Origin: JAIRNF01 sp031551125
GTDB lineage: Bacteria > Bacteroidota > Bacteroidia > Bacteroidales > UBA932
Assembly: GCA_031551125.1 (NCBI GenBank)
Contig: JAVBOB010000009.1
Coordinates: 124,001 to 188,000, forward strand
Reading direction: 5' to 3'
DNA length: 64,000 bases
Shown: one piece after another, positions 41,473 to 50,018 of the stretch
Position numbering within the stretch: position 1 is the stretch's first letter
How the letters are laid out: every line of letters begins with the position of its first letter
Translations under genes and position numbers: made by a program
The notes under the pieces: model-generated
What the model was told of the DNA's origin: nothing
Databases searched by the model: none
Seen by the model: the letters and a program-made list of their open reading frames with translations, nothing else

Positions 41473-41863
41473 ATTGATTATTGCCCCGTAGTTGCTGTCT
41501 TTCTTGATGCGATAAAAATAGCGGTTAATTCTTTTGCTTCTTGTAATAATAAACCCACTTTAACTTCGGATATTAACACTTCATCTATTGCAAATTCTAT
41601 CCAAAAGCAAGATTCATCGACTTCTTCTATCACAATGGCCAACTTAGCAGAAAATGCTTGTTTTGATTGTGCCAAACATGCAGCTCTATAGTTAGCAGCA
41701 ACAGAGGTTGAACATCGAATAAGCTGGTTTCTGATATGACGACCAAGTGTATTTTCAGGCAAGTTAACTGCAAATTTTACGCAACGATGTGCAAATTCAT
41801 TAGTTCGCTTTTTCAGCTCTTGCTCGGTCATTTAATCACAATATTCGATATTCAATAATCAAT
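41473..41863. mobile_element. four-helix-bundle gene with ATTGATTATTG inverted ends
   Basis: ATTGATTATTG (41473-41483) and CAATAATCAAT (41853-41863) are perfect inverted repeats at the two edges of the four-helix-bundle gene. A further ATTGATTATT copy lies just outside on the frdB side. The left arm covers the stop codon of this gene, and the frdA stop lies at the edge of the right repeat (TCAATCATCAAT). The arrangement suggests an inserted single-gene unit; mobility is inferred. Confidence 0.5.
41478..41831 (-). CDS. four-helix bundle protein (23S rRNA intervening-sequence type)
   Basis: 117 residues of the S23/IVP four-helix-bundle family. Typical segments are KRTNEFAHRCVKFAVNLPEN, HIRNQLIRCSTSVAANYRAACLAQS, FSAKLAIVIEEVDESCFWIEFAID, and EAKELTAIFIAS. 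The family was first found encoded in intervening sequences of 23S rRNA and is common as stand-alone genes with repeats in Bacteroidota. Function is not known. Its presence between frdA and frdB, within short inverted repeats, points to insertion. Confidence 0.9.
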   Translation of the reverse strand: MTEQELKKRTNEFAHRCVKFAVNLPENTLGRHIRNQLIRCSTSVAANYRAACLAQSKQAFSAKLAIVIEEVDESCFWIEFAIDEVLISEVKVGLLLQEAKELTAIFIASRKTATTGQ

Positions 41864-41865
41864 CA

Positions 41866-43815
41866 TCAATCTTTATAGTTTCTAGTTGACGGATGAACGA
41901 ATTCGAAGTTCAAGTCTTCCTTATGAAGCACGGGTTCAACGTTGTCACCCTTGTACTCCCAAGTAGATACGTACATAAACTTTTCATCGTCGCGCAGCGT
42001 TTCGCCGTCTTCGGTTTGCATTTCTTCACGGAAGTGTCCGCCGCAAGACTCTTTACGATTCAAAGCATCCATTGCCATTAGCTCGCCTATTTCGAGGAAG
42101 TCGGCTAAACGAACCGCTTTTTCCAGCTCTTGGTTAAACTCGTTGTTTTCACCCGGAACACGAACATCTGCCCAGAAATCTTTCTTCAACGCGCGAATTT
42201 GCTCAATAGCTTTCTTCAAACCGGCTTCGTTACGAGCCATACCAACGTACTCCCACATAATGTGACCAAGCGCCTTGTGCAGCTCATCAACGGGACGTTT
42301 CCCCTTTATGTTGAATATCTTGTTGATTTTGTCTGTAATCGCTTTTTCTGCCTCATCAAATGCGGCGTTCTTGGTGTCTGTTTTTGCTGTTTGAATTTCG
42401 CTAGCCAAGTAATCACCAATGGTGTAAGGAAGAACAAAGTAACCGTCAGCCAAACCCTGCATCAATGCCGAAGCACCTAGGCGGTTTCCTCCGTGGTCGC
42501 TAAAGTTAGCCTCGCCAATAGCGTATAAGCCCGGTACGGTTGTCATCAAGTTGTAGTCAACCCATAGCCCGCCCATGGTATAGTGAATAGCGGGATATAT
42601 CATCATAGGCTCTTCGTAAGGATTAACGTCAACAATCTTTTCGTACATCTGGAAAAGGTTGCCGTAGCGCTCTTCAATTACATGCTTGCCTAAACGCTTA
42701 ATAGCGGTTGAGAAATCAAGGAATACGGCCAAACCTGTTTCGTTTACGCCGAAACCTGCATCACAGCGCTCTTTAGCCGCGCGAGAGGCAACGTCACGGG
42801 GAACAAGGTTTCCGAATGCCGGATAACGGCGCTCCAAGTAGTAATCTCTATCTTCTTCGGGAATTTGTGAAGCCTTCATTTGTTTCTTGCGAAGCTTCTC
42901 AACATCTTCCTTCTTTTTAGGCACCCAAATACGGCCATCGTTACGCAAAGACTCTGACATTAACGTAAGCTTCGACTGTTGGTCGCCGTGTACGGGAATA
43001 CAAGTCGGGTGAATTTGTGCAAAGCAAGGGTTTCCAAAGTAAGCGCCCTTCTTGTAGCATTGCCAAGCAGCAGAACCGTTGCTGTTCATTGCGTTGGTTG
43101 AAAGGAAGAATACGTTACCGTAACCTCCGGTAGCAACTACAACGGCATGAGCGCCGAAACGTTCAACTTTTCCGGTAGTAAGGTCGCGGGCAATAATACC
43201 TTTAGCCTTTCCGTCAACCAGTACAACATCCAGCATTTCATAGCGAGGGTATGACTTAACAGAACCCTTTGCAATTTGGCGGTTAAGCGCAGCGTAGGCG
43301 CCCAACAACAGCTGTTGTCCGGTTTGTCCGCGTGCGTAGAACGTACGTGATACCTGAGCACCACCAAAAGAGCGGTTGTCCAGCAGTCCGCCATAATCAC
43401 GGGCAAAAGGAACACCTTGAGCAACACACTGGTCAATAATCAGGTTGCTGACTTCGGCAAGACGATATACGTTTGCTTCACGAGCGCGGTAGTCCCCACC
43501 CTTAATAGTGTCGTAAAACAAGCGCCAAATCGAGTCGTTGTCGTTTTGGTAGTTCTTTGCGGCGTTAATACCTCCCTGTGCAGCAATAGAGTGCGCACGA
43601 CGGGGGCTGTCGGAGATACAGAATATTTTTACGTTGTAGCCCAGCTCCCCAAGTGAGGCCGCTGCCGCTGCTCCACCTAGTCCGGTTCCTACAACAATAA
43701 CTTCCAGCTTGCGTTTGTTAGCGGGGCTAACTACGCGAATGTTTGCCTTGTGACGAGTCCACTTTTCAGCCAACGGACCCTCAGGCGTTTTTGATATGAG
43801 CTTGCTATCTGACAT
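41866..43815 (-). CDS. frdA: fumarate reductase/succinate dehydrogenase flavoprotein subunit
   Basis: 649 residues. The FAD-binding start VIVVGTGLGGAAAAASLGELGYNVKIF is followed by SIAAQGGINAAKN, the FAD-histidine region, and the catalytic segments HPTCIPVHGDQQSKL and GGLWVDYNLMTTVPGLYAIGEANFSDHGGNRLGASALMQGL. The length is that of the Bacteroidota/epsilon-type enzyme. It interconverts fumarate and succinate. The gene follows frdC by 28 nt. Its own stop codon sits in the repeat bordering the inserted four-helix-bundle gene. Confidence 0.96.
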   Translation of the reverse strand: MSDSKLISKTPEGPLAEKWTRHKANIRVVSPANKRKLEVIVVGTGLGGAAAAASLGELGYNVKIFCISDSPRRAHSIAAQGGINAAKNYQNDNDSIWRLFYDTIKGGDYRAREANVYRLAEVSNLIIDQCVAQGVPFARDYGGLLDNRSFGGAQVSRTFYARGQTGQQLLLGAYAALNRQIAKGSVKSYPRYEMLDVVLVDGKAKGIIARDLTTGKVERFGAHAVVVATGGYGNVFFLSTNAMNSNGSAAWQCYKKGAYFGNPCFAQIHPTCIPVHGDQQSKLTLMSESLRNDGRIWVPKKKEDVEKLRKKQMKASQIPEEDRDYYLERRYPAFGNLVPRDVASRAAKERCDAGFGVNETGLAVFLDFSTAIKRLGKHVIEERYGNLFQMYEKIVDVNPYEEPMMIYPAIHYTMGGLWVDYNLMTTVPGLYAIGEANFSDHGGNRLGASALMQGLADGYFVLPYTIGDYLASEIQTAKTDTKNAAFDEAEKAITDKINKIFNIKGKRPVDELHKALGHIMWEYVGMARNEAGLKKAIEQIRALKKDFWADVRVPGENNEFNQELEKAVRLADFLEIGELMAMDALNRKESCGGHFREEMQTEDGETLRDDEKFMYVSTWEYKGDNVEPVLHKEDLNFEFVHPSTRNYKD

Positions 43816-43843
43816 AGTGCAAAGTTTTTCGGAATGAATAAAA

Positions 43844-44506
43844 TTATGCCATCATTGATTTAATGACAAAGTAAAGTGGGATAATGGTGAAGCCAACAGC
43901 CACAATAGTTGCGTATATTTTTGATATACACTGCCAACGTTTTAGCCACTTTTGGTTATTAAAGCCAGCTGTCTGTAGCGCACTCCAAAAACCGTGGCAA
44001 AGGTGGAACCATAACGCCCAAATCCAAATAAGGTAAAGAGCGGCATAGAGCGGCTGAGCGAATAGGCTGGCGACTAATGTATAGGGGTCGCTGTGACCTT
44101 CTCCGGTAACCCAGTGTGCCCACTGCATCTTATACCAAAACTGGGCAAGGTGCATGATGATAAAACCGAATACAATGATTCCCAACACATACATATTACG
44201 CGATGCCCATGTTGAAGCCTTACCTTCGTTGCTCACGGCATATTTTACCGGACGAGCTTTAAGGTTGCGAAGCGTAATAATTGTAGCGTAAAGAATGTGG
44301 ATAAAAAATCCTGCCGCCAAAACCGGAACCATAATCTGGATGAGAATATTGGTGTCCATGAAGTGGGCAGCCGCATTGTAAGCGTCTTGTGAAATCAGCA
44401 ATGCTGAATTCACTCCCAAATGTACAAGTAGAAAGACGACCAAGAACAGGCCGCTAATACTCATAATTAGCTTTTTACCAATTGAAGAGCTGAAAATATT
44501 AGCCAT
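43844..44506 (-). CDS. frdC: fumarate reductase/succinate dehydrogenase cytochrome b subunit
   Basis: 220 residues with five membrane segments, as in the di-haem Wolinella/Bacillus-type subunit. Histidines suited to haem ligation occur in LLVHLGVN, GFFIHILYA, IMHLAQFWYK and WFHLCHGFWSAL. It anchors the complex and oxidises menaquinol. First gene of frdC-frdA-(four-helix bundle)-frdB. Confidence 0.92.
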   Translation of the reverse strand: MANIFSSSIGKKLIMSISGLFLVVFLLVHLGVNSALLISQDAYNAAAHFMDTNILIQIMVPVLAAGFFIHILYATIITLRNLKARPVKYAVSNEGKASTWASRNMYVLGIIVFGFIIMHLAQFWYKMQWAHWVTGEGHSDPYTLVASLFAQPLYAALYLIWIWALWFHLCHGFWSALQTAGFNNQKWLKRWQCISKIYATIVAVGFTIIPLYFVIKSMMA

Positions 44507-44546
44507 AGATTGTCATGTTAGGGATTTATGGATTCTAAAATTGCCA

Positions 44547-44554
44547 CAAAAGTA
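44547..44554 (-). promoter_or_regulatory. frdC -7 box
   Basis: On the minus strand TACTTTTG matches TAnnTTTG 41 nt before the frdC start. The -33 position has only a weak GGTT. Confidence 0.5.
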
Positions 44555-44666
44555 GCCTTTTATTTTGTTGTTAACCAGCTTGTGCTATATAGCATTGTTA
44601 GAAAAGAAAGATTTAAGACAATGCTCTATTAGCCAGTACATTGGCTATTCGTGGTTGATTTATGGG

Positions 44667-45458
44667 CTAGAACCCTCGTTGGCGCATGGCCTCAAAGGTA
44701 AGTATAGCGGTTGATACCGACACGTTTAGCGAGTCGATTTTCCCCCGCATGGGGATTTTTATTCGAGCATTTGCGTTTGTTATCCAAAAATCGGTTAAGC
44801 CATCGGCTTCTGTACCCATAACAATGGCCGATGGCTTTTTCAAATCAACCTTGCAGTAATGCTGAGAAGCGGTAAGCTCGGCAGCGTAAGCGGTAATATT
44901 GTTTTCCTGTAACCATTTCAGACACTCGTTAGATGTGGTGACAGCTACCTGTTGAGTAAACAAACAGCCCAAACCGGAACGAATAACGTTTGGATTATAG
45001 ATATCGCTAAGCGGGTTGCATACCACAACGGCGTCAACCTGTGCGGCATCGGCGGTACGAAGAATAGCACCCAGGTTACCGGGCTTTTCTACAGATTCCA
45101 GCACAATAATAAACGGGTTTTCCGGAAGTTTTATTGATCCTAAATCGGTGGATTTTGGAATGACTAACGCTATTAACCCGTCTGAGTTTTCACGGTAGGC
45201 CAGCTTATCAAATACCGGTTTACTAATGTCATATAGCTGTGCCGATTTGGGTAGCAGTACGGAGAGGCTTTGGGAAAGCGGGCGTAGCTCACTACAAACA
45301 AAAAGCGTGTTAATAGCATAACCACCCCCAAGCGCAAGGGTAATCTCTCGCTCGCCCTCCACTACAAACAGGTTTTGTCGCTTGCGTTCACGCGATTTTT
45401 CTTGTAGTAGAAGAGTGTTCTTTACTTTTTGATTTTGAAGAGAAGTTATGCTTTCCAT
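44667..45458 (-). CDS. TrmH/SpoU-family RNA 2'-O-methyltransferase
   Basis: 263 residues. The N-terminal substrate-binding part is VKNTLLLQEKSRERKRQNLFVVEGEREI, then the SpoU knot motifs FIVLESVEKPGNLGAILRTADAAQVDAVVV, PSAIVMGTEADGL and ARIKIPMRGKIDSLNVSVSTAIL. It methylates a ribose in rRNA or tRNA; the exact target cannot be told from sequence. It is divergent from the sigma-54-type regulator with the starts close together. Confidence 0.9.
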   Translation of the reverse strand: MESITSLQNQKVKNTLLLQEKSRERKRQNLFVVEGEREITLALGGGYAINTLFVCSELRPLSQSLSVLLPKSAQLYDISKPVFDKLAYRENSDGLIALVIPKSTDLGSIKLPENPFIIVLESVEKPGNLGAILRTADAAQVDAVVVCNPLSDIYNPNVIRSGLGCLFTQQVAVTTSNECLKWLQENNITAYAAELTASQHYCKVDLKKPSAIVMGTEADGLTDFWITNANARIKIPMRGKIDSLNVSVSTAILTFEAMRQRGF

Positions 45459-45552
45459 GCTGCAATATTACGAAAAAGCAAGTATTTTTATCTTAACTCG
45501 TCCGCACATTCAGCGATTTATTAATTTTGACGGCGTAACTAAACTTAAGCTG

Positions 45553-46716
45553 ATGAGAATACTGATAGTTGACGATGAGCGAAGCATTCGCAACACGATG
45601 AAAGAAATACTGGAATACGAAGGTCATGAGGTTGTTTTGGCCGAAGATGGCGTTAAAGGCGTTGAGGCATTTACTAAGGGTAATGGCTTCGATGTTGTAT
45701 TTTGCGACATCAAGATGCCTAACATGGACGGGATTGAGGCGCTGGAGAAAATGCAGGAACACCAGTCCGATACGCCAATAGTAATGATTTCAGGGCATGG
45801 AAATATTGATACGGCGGTGGAATGTATCAAAAAAGGGGCATACGATTTTGTTGAAAAGCCGCTTGACCTGAACCGTATTCTCATTACGCTTCGTAACGCT
45901 ACCGATAAGTCCAGCTTGGTAAAAGAGACCAAGAAGCTGCAAAAGAAGATTTCAAAGGTGGCCGAAATTGTGGGAGAATCAGAGGCTATTACTAAGGTAA
46001 AAACCATGATTGACCGTGTGGCTACTACAGATGCCCGTGTACTGGTTACCGGATCAAACGGTACGGGAAAAGAGCTGGTTGCCCGATGGCTGCACGAGAA
46101 AAGCCCGCGTGCCGCAGCACCCTTCATTGAGGTTAACTGTGCCGCTATTCCATCGGAGCTGATAGAAAGCGAGCTGTTTGGGCATGAGAAAGGCTCGTTT
46201 ACCTCAGCTATAAAGCAACATAAGGGTAAGTTTGAGCAGGCGGAGGGCGGTACGCTATTCCTTGACGAGATAGGAGATATGAGTGCAGCCGCTCAGGCTA
46301 AGGTGCTGCGCGTACTTCAGGAAAACAAGCTAACGCGGGTAGGAAGTGATAAAGACATTTCTGTTAACGTTAGGGTAATTGCTGCAACAAATAAGAACCT
46401 GAAAGATGAAATTGCAAGCGGGTTATTCCGTGAAGACCTTTACCACCGCTTGAGCGTTATTGTTATTCATGTTCCACCGTTAAGCGAACGTTTAGAAGAT
46501 ATTCCGTTATTGGCAAAGCATTTCATAGAACAAATTTGTGCTGAATACGGTGTGCCTAGCAAAGAAATCAGCCCTAAAGCAATCTCAGAATTGCAGGCAT
46601 TAAGCTGGACAGGTAATATACGTGAGTTCCGTAACACCATTGAGCGGCTTATTATCCTTAGTGATAAAGTTATCAGCGAAAAGGATGTGAAGGCATACGC
46701 AACACCGTTGTTCTAG
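45553..46716 (+). CDS. sigma-54-type response regulator without DNA-binding domain
   Basis: 387 residues from the ATG at 45553 (MRILIVDDERSIR), the natural receiver-domain start. Receiver phosphorylation site: Asp52 in CDIKMPNMDG. AAA+ core: GSNGTGKELVARWLH (Walker A), GGTLFLDEIGDMS (Walker B). The loop that contacts sigma-54, normally GAFTGA, reads GSFTSA (214-219). The protein ends at KDVKAYATPLF, with no Fis-type helix-turn-helix. The family form is common in Bacteroidota. No cognate kinase lies alongside. Confidence 0.92.
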   Translation: MRILIVDDERSIRNTMKEILEYEGHEVVLAEDGVKGVEAFTKGNGFDVVFCDIKMPNMDGIEALEKMQEHQSDTPIVMISGHGNIDTAVECIKKGAYDFVEKPLDLNRILITLRNATDKSSLVKETKKLQKKISKVAEIVGESEAITKVKTMIDRVATTDARVLVTGSNGTGKELVARWLHEKSPRAAAPFIEVNCAAIPSELIESELFGHEKGSFTSAIKQHKGKFEQAEGGTLFLDEIGDMSAAAQAKVLRVLQENKLTRVGSDKDISVNVRVIAATNKNLKDEIASGLFREDLYHRLSVIVIHVPPLSERLEDIPLLAKHFIEQICAEYGVPSKEISPKAISELQALSWTGNIREFRNTIERLIILSDKVISEKDVKAYATPLF

Positions 46717-46728
46717 TGTTAGCAATTA

Positions 46729-46810
46729 GCACACAGAAAACGCAGACAAGCGCAGATAAACACGATAAATGAACTGTGAAAATCTGTACTTGTCTGCGTT
46801 TTCTGTGTGC
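46729..46810. terminator. 22-bp perfect inverted repeat between convergent genes
   Basis: The arms 46729-46750 (GCACACAGAAAACGCAGACA...) and 46789-46810 are perfect reverse complements over 22 nt, with a second CGCAGAT / ATCTG pair inside. The position between the regulator and the MscS gene suits bidirectional termination. A related CAGATAAACG...TGTGTGCC unit is at about 35.58-35.65 kb. Confidence 0.6.
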
Positions 46811-46831
46811 CAATATTTTACACGCCTAGAT

Positions 46832-48124
46832 TTAAGCTGTAATGGCCTTACTTACATCGCTACCGGAAACGTTTTGGTAAACCCTTAAATCGAAATGGGG
46901 AAGAACGCCCAGTAGGTATTCAAAAATATCTGCCTGCACTTTTTCGTAGGGCTCCCATGAGGTTGTTTGCGTAAAGCAGTATATCTGTAAAGGTATTCCG
47001 TTATCAGTTGGCGCCAGCTGGCGTATCATTAACGTTAACTCCTGATTTATATCGGGGTGGTTACGCAGGTAAGCGGTCAAGTAAGCACGAAATATACCCA
47101 AGTTAGTTTGTCTTATGCCATTACCGGATACAGACATATCGAAGCTGTGCGACTTGTTATACTCGTTCAAGCTATCTTGTACGTTGTTCACGTAATCCTC
47201 AATGTAGGCTATCTTTTTAAACCGCTCAAGCATTTCGTCTGTGCAGAACTGAACGCTACGCATATCAATATTTATAGAGCGGGCAATACGCCTTCCGCCT
47301 GCAGCCGTCATACCCTTCCAGTTAACAACAGTATCACTGATAAGAGCATAGGTTGGTACAGTGGATATGGTTTTATCCCAGTTTTGCACCTTTACGGTGG
47401 TAAGCGTAATATCAAGTACGTCCCCATCAATACCATATTTCGGAATAGTAATCCAATCGCCAATATTTACCATGTTGTTGGTGGAGAGCTGTACGCTGGC
47501 TACTAAGCCTAAAATACTATCTTTAAAAATAAGCATTAGCACAGCTGACATTGCGCCCAATCCTCCAATGAGTGCTGCCGGAGGTTTACCGAAGAATACA
47601 GATATGATAATGATAATGCTGATGAAGTAAATAATCATTTGCGCAAACTGCACAAGGCTCTTTATCGGCTTCTGTCTTCCGCTGTCAGTATATTGGTTCA
47701 GGTTAATAATAGTATGCGCTATTGCATTCATGGTTGATATGAAAACAACCACAAACATAATACCCACAATACGGTCAAGCAGCTTCACCAATTTAGGGAA
47801 ATCACTCCATACAGCGGCAATATTCATGCTGATAATGGCTAACGGAATAAAATAGCAGAGCCGCTTGAAAAATTTGCTTGCCACAAGCGTTTTTCCTATA
47901 CGGCTGAAAGTCTTTTCTCCAACTTTTACGGTAATTTTCAGCGCAATGAAATATACAATCCAAGCTAGTAATAGTAGCAGGAAAAACCAGCATAAATCAG
48001 CAAATATAATTGCCCAACCTTTAGTTACACCTGCGCTTTCAAGCCAATCTTTCAGCGATTGGTCCCACTCGGAAATTTCAAGTATTCGCATTAATGCAAA
48101 GCTATTGGACGATAGGATATTCAT
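46832..48124 (-). CDS. YbdG-like mechanosensitive channel (MscS family)
   Basis: 430 residues. Four to five membrane helices precede the MscS core (GGLGAMSAVLMLIFKDSILGLVASVQLSTNNMVNIGDWITIP), the pore helix and beta-domain of the family. The large N-terminal transmembrane part and the long C-terminus match YbdG/YnaI-like members. It opens under membrane tension and protects against osmotic downshock. It follows hydF by 14 nt on the same strand. Confidence 0.9.
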   Translation of the reverse strand: MNILSSNSFALMRILEISEWDQSLKDWLESAGVTKGWAIIFADLCWFFLLLLLAWIVYFIALKITVKVGEKTFSRIGKTLVASKFFKRLCYFIPLAIISMNIAAVWSDFPKLVKLLDRIVGIMFVVVFISTMNAIAHTIINLNQYTDSGRQKPIKSLVQFAQMIIYFISIIIIISVFFGKPPAALIGGLGAMSAVLMLIFKDSILGLVASVQLSTNNMVNIGDWITIPKYGIDGDVLDITLTTVKVQNWDKTISTVPTYALISDTVVNWKGMTAAGGRRIARSINIDMRSVQFCTDEMLERFKKIAYIEDYVNNVQDSLNEYNKSHSFDMSVSGNGIRQTNLGIFRAYLTAYLRNHPDINQELTLMIRQLAPTDNGIPLQIYCFTQTTSWEPYEKVQADIFEYLLGVLPHFDLRVYQNVSGSDVSKAITA

Positions 48125-48138
48125 GGTATATGGGTTTG

Positions 48139-49332
48139 TTATGCCTTGCTTTTTCTAAATAGTTCGGTAGCTCTGTCAAAAATTCCTTGCGTGTAGGCTA
48201 TAGCCATACCGTAGTTAGTTACCGGAATGCCGGCATCAATAAACGGTTGTAGGTTATTGGCCAGCTGCCTGCGCGTTACCATACATCCGCCGCACTGTAT
48301 AACCAGCGCATAATCGCTAACGGGTCTTTTCATTTCATTGTGCCCGCCTACCATTTCAAACTCCAGCTGCTTACCCGTGAATTTTTTCAGCCAGTTGGGA
48401 ATTTTTACCCGTCCAATATCTTCACAAGAAGTCTGGTGGGAGCATGATTCCAGCAATAGTACACGGTCGTTATCTTTAAGCGTAGAAATGGCCGGAGCGC
48501 TAGCTAAGTATGCCTCAAAGTTGCCTTTTTGACGAGCAAGTATAATGCTGAACGACGTTAGCGGAATGCTGTGCGGAATAAGCATATCGGCTTGCTTAAA
48601 CAGCTGGCTGTCTGCAATTACCAAGTTAGGCTTAATGCCTGAATGGTTAAGAAAGTGAGCGACTTCGTTTTCTTTCATCACAAGGGCAACCGCTTCGTTA
48701 TCTAAAATATCACGAATGGTGTTGACTTGCGGCAGAATAAGCCGCCCCTCAGGCGCTTCGCTGTCAATAGGCGTAATAAGTAGCACAATATCTCCGCTAT
48801 GCACCACATCCCCTAGCAATGATGGTTTTTTCTCCTTTTTTGATGCAAGTTCAGCGAGTTGGGCTAACAACTTTTCAACTCCTTCTCCCGTTTTTGCATT
48901 CAGTTCAACAGCTGAATATGGTTCGGCTTGCAGCGTCTGTGGTATTATGTATCCGTTGTGCGTGTTGTAAACAAGTATATGCGGTATGCCTAATCGGCTA
49001 AATTCATCCAGCAGCTGTTGCTCATGCAGCTGAATGTTAACCTGAGGAGATGTAAGAACTAAAATGGCAAGGTCAATTTGTCGCAGGCTATTAAGCGTTT
49101 TTTGTACCCGCTTTGTACCTAGCTCATCCTTATCATCAATACCTGCCGTGTCAATAAAAACCACGGAACCAACGCCCAGTAGCTCAAATGAGCGTTTTAC
49201 AGGGTCGGTAGTTGTTCCCGCAACAGGTGAAACAATGGCAACCTCTTGTCCGGTTATGGCGTTAATCAGCGTGCTTTTACCTACGTTGCGCCTGCCGTAT
49301 ATGCCTATATGAAGAGAGTTTGACTTTCCCAT
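48139..49332 (-). CDS. hydF: [FeFe]-hydrogenase maturation GTPase HydF
   Basis: 397 residues. The N-terminal GTPase has Walker A GRRNVGKS (13-20), DTAG and further Era-like motifs. The C-terminal domain holds the cluster-binding cysteines: CSH at Cys297/His299 and CGGC at Cys347/Cys350. HydF is the scaffold that delivers the di-iron centre to [FeFe]-hydrogenase, so the organism probably makes or uses H2. hydE, hydG and the hydrogenase are not in this window. Confidence 0.95.
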   Translation of the reverse strand: MGKSNSLHIGIYGRRNVGKSTLINAITGQEVAIVSPVAGTTTDPVKRSFELLGVGSVVFIDTAGIDDKDELGTKRVQKTLNSLRQIDLAILVLTSPQVNIQLHEQQLLDEFSRLGIPHILVYNTHNGYIIPQTLQAEPYSAVELNAKTGEGVEKLLAQLAELASKKEKKPSLLGDVVHSGDIVLLITPIDSEAPEGRLILPQVNTIRDILDNEAVALVMKENEVAHFLNHSGIKPNLVIADSQLFKQADMLIPHSIPLTSFSIILARQKGNFEAYLASAPAISTLKDNDRVLLLESCSHQTSCEDIGRVKIPNWLKKFTGKQLEFEMVGGHNEMKRPVSDYALVIQCGGCMVTRRQLANNLQPFIDAGIPVTNYGMAIAYTQGIFDRATELFRKSKA

Positions 49333-49347
49333 TGTACTTGCCGCTTC

Positions 49348-49833
49348 TTACATTTGTTGCCTGTCATAACAAATGAACGAAAATGGATACTCAAATGTTT
49401 CCCCACGTTCAAAATCTTGTCGCGCTGTTTCTTTCCATTCACTACCAATTTCAGGAAAGAACGTATCACCTTCATAGTGATGGTAAACCTTTGTCAGATA
49501 TAGCTTATCGGCAAGCGGGAGCGCTTCGCGGTAAATCGAGCCTCCGCCGATAATAAAATTTTCCTCGTTAGGATTTAGCAGCTCTAATGCTTTCTCCAAC
49601 GAAGAAACTACGGTACACCCCGCAGGCTTAAAATCGGGATTACGTGATATGACAATATTTGTACGGTTTGGCAGCGGTTTTCCTATTGACTCAAATGTTT
49701 TCCGTCCCATAATTACCGGATGGCCGGATGTTGTACGCTTGAAATACTTTAAATCTTCAGATATATGCCAAATCAGGCTATTTTCATGCCCAATTACGTT
49801 ATTCTCAGCAACAGCAACAATTATTGATAGCAT
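49348..49833 (-). CDS. folA: dihydrofolate reductase
   Basis: 161 residues. The start MLSIIVAVAENNVIGHENSLIWHISEDLKYFK is the conserved substrate- and NADPH-binding region, with NVI and IWH positions as in DHFR. HPVIMGRKTFESIGKPLPNR and EENFIIGGGSIYREAL complete the cofactor sites. It regenerates tetrahydrofolate, and thyA upstream supplies dihydrofolate. Transcribed with thyA but separated from it by 185 bp of repeats. Confidence 0.95.
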   Translation of the reverse strand: MLSIIVAVAENNVIGHENSLIWHISEDLKYFKRTTSGHPVIMGRKTFESIGKPLPNRTNIVISRNPDFKPAGCTVVSSLEKALELLNPNEENFIIGGGSIYREALPLADKLYLTKVYHHYEGDTFFPEIGSEWKETARQDFERGETFEYPFSFICYDRQQM

Positions 49834-49864
49834 TGTTCTTGGTTATTTAATTGCATTTTATTTA

Positions 49865-49995
49865 AGTTTACCCCCAACCCCCTGAAGGGGGGCTTATTGA
49901 ACACGAGAAAAACTATGTGTTTCTCTGTGACCTATGTACCTATGTGGTAAAAATCATGTATCATTAGGAGAGATTGCTTCGCTTCGCTCGCAATG
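49865..49995. repeat. mixed repeat fragments between thyA and folA
   Basis: A CCCCCAACCCCCTGAAGGGGGG hairpin (about 49869-49891) is followed by a fragment with CTATGTACCTATGTGGTAAA (about 49932-49951), resembling the outer part of the GxxExxY-flanking arm, and then a half GTCATTGCGAGC unit (GAGATTGCTTCGCTTCGCTCGCAATG, about 49969-49994). Confidence 0.65.
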
Positions 49996-50018
49996 GCTCC
50001 TTAATTTTTGATTTTATG

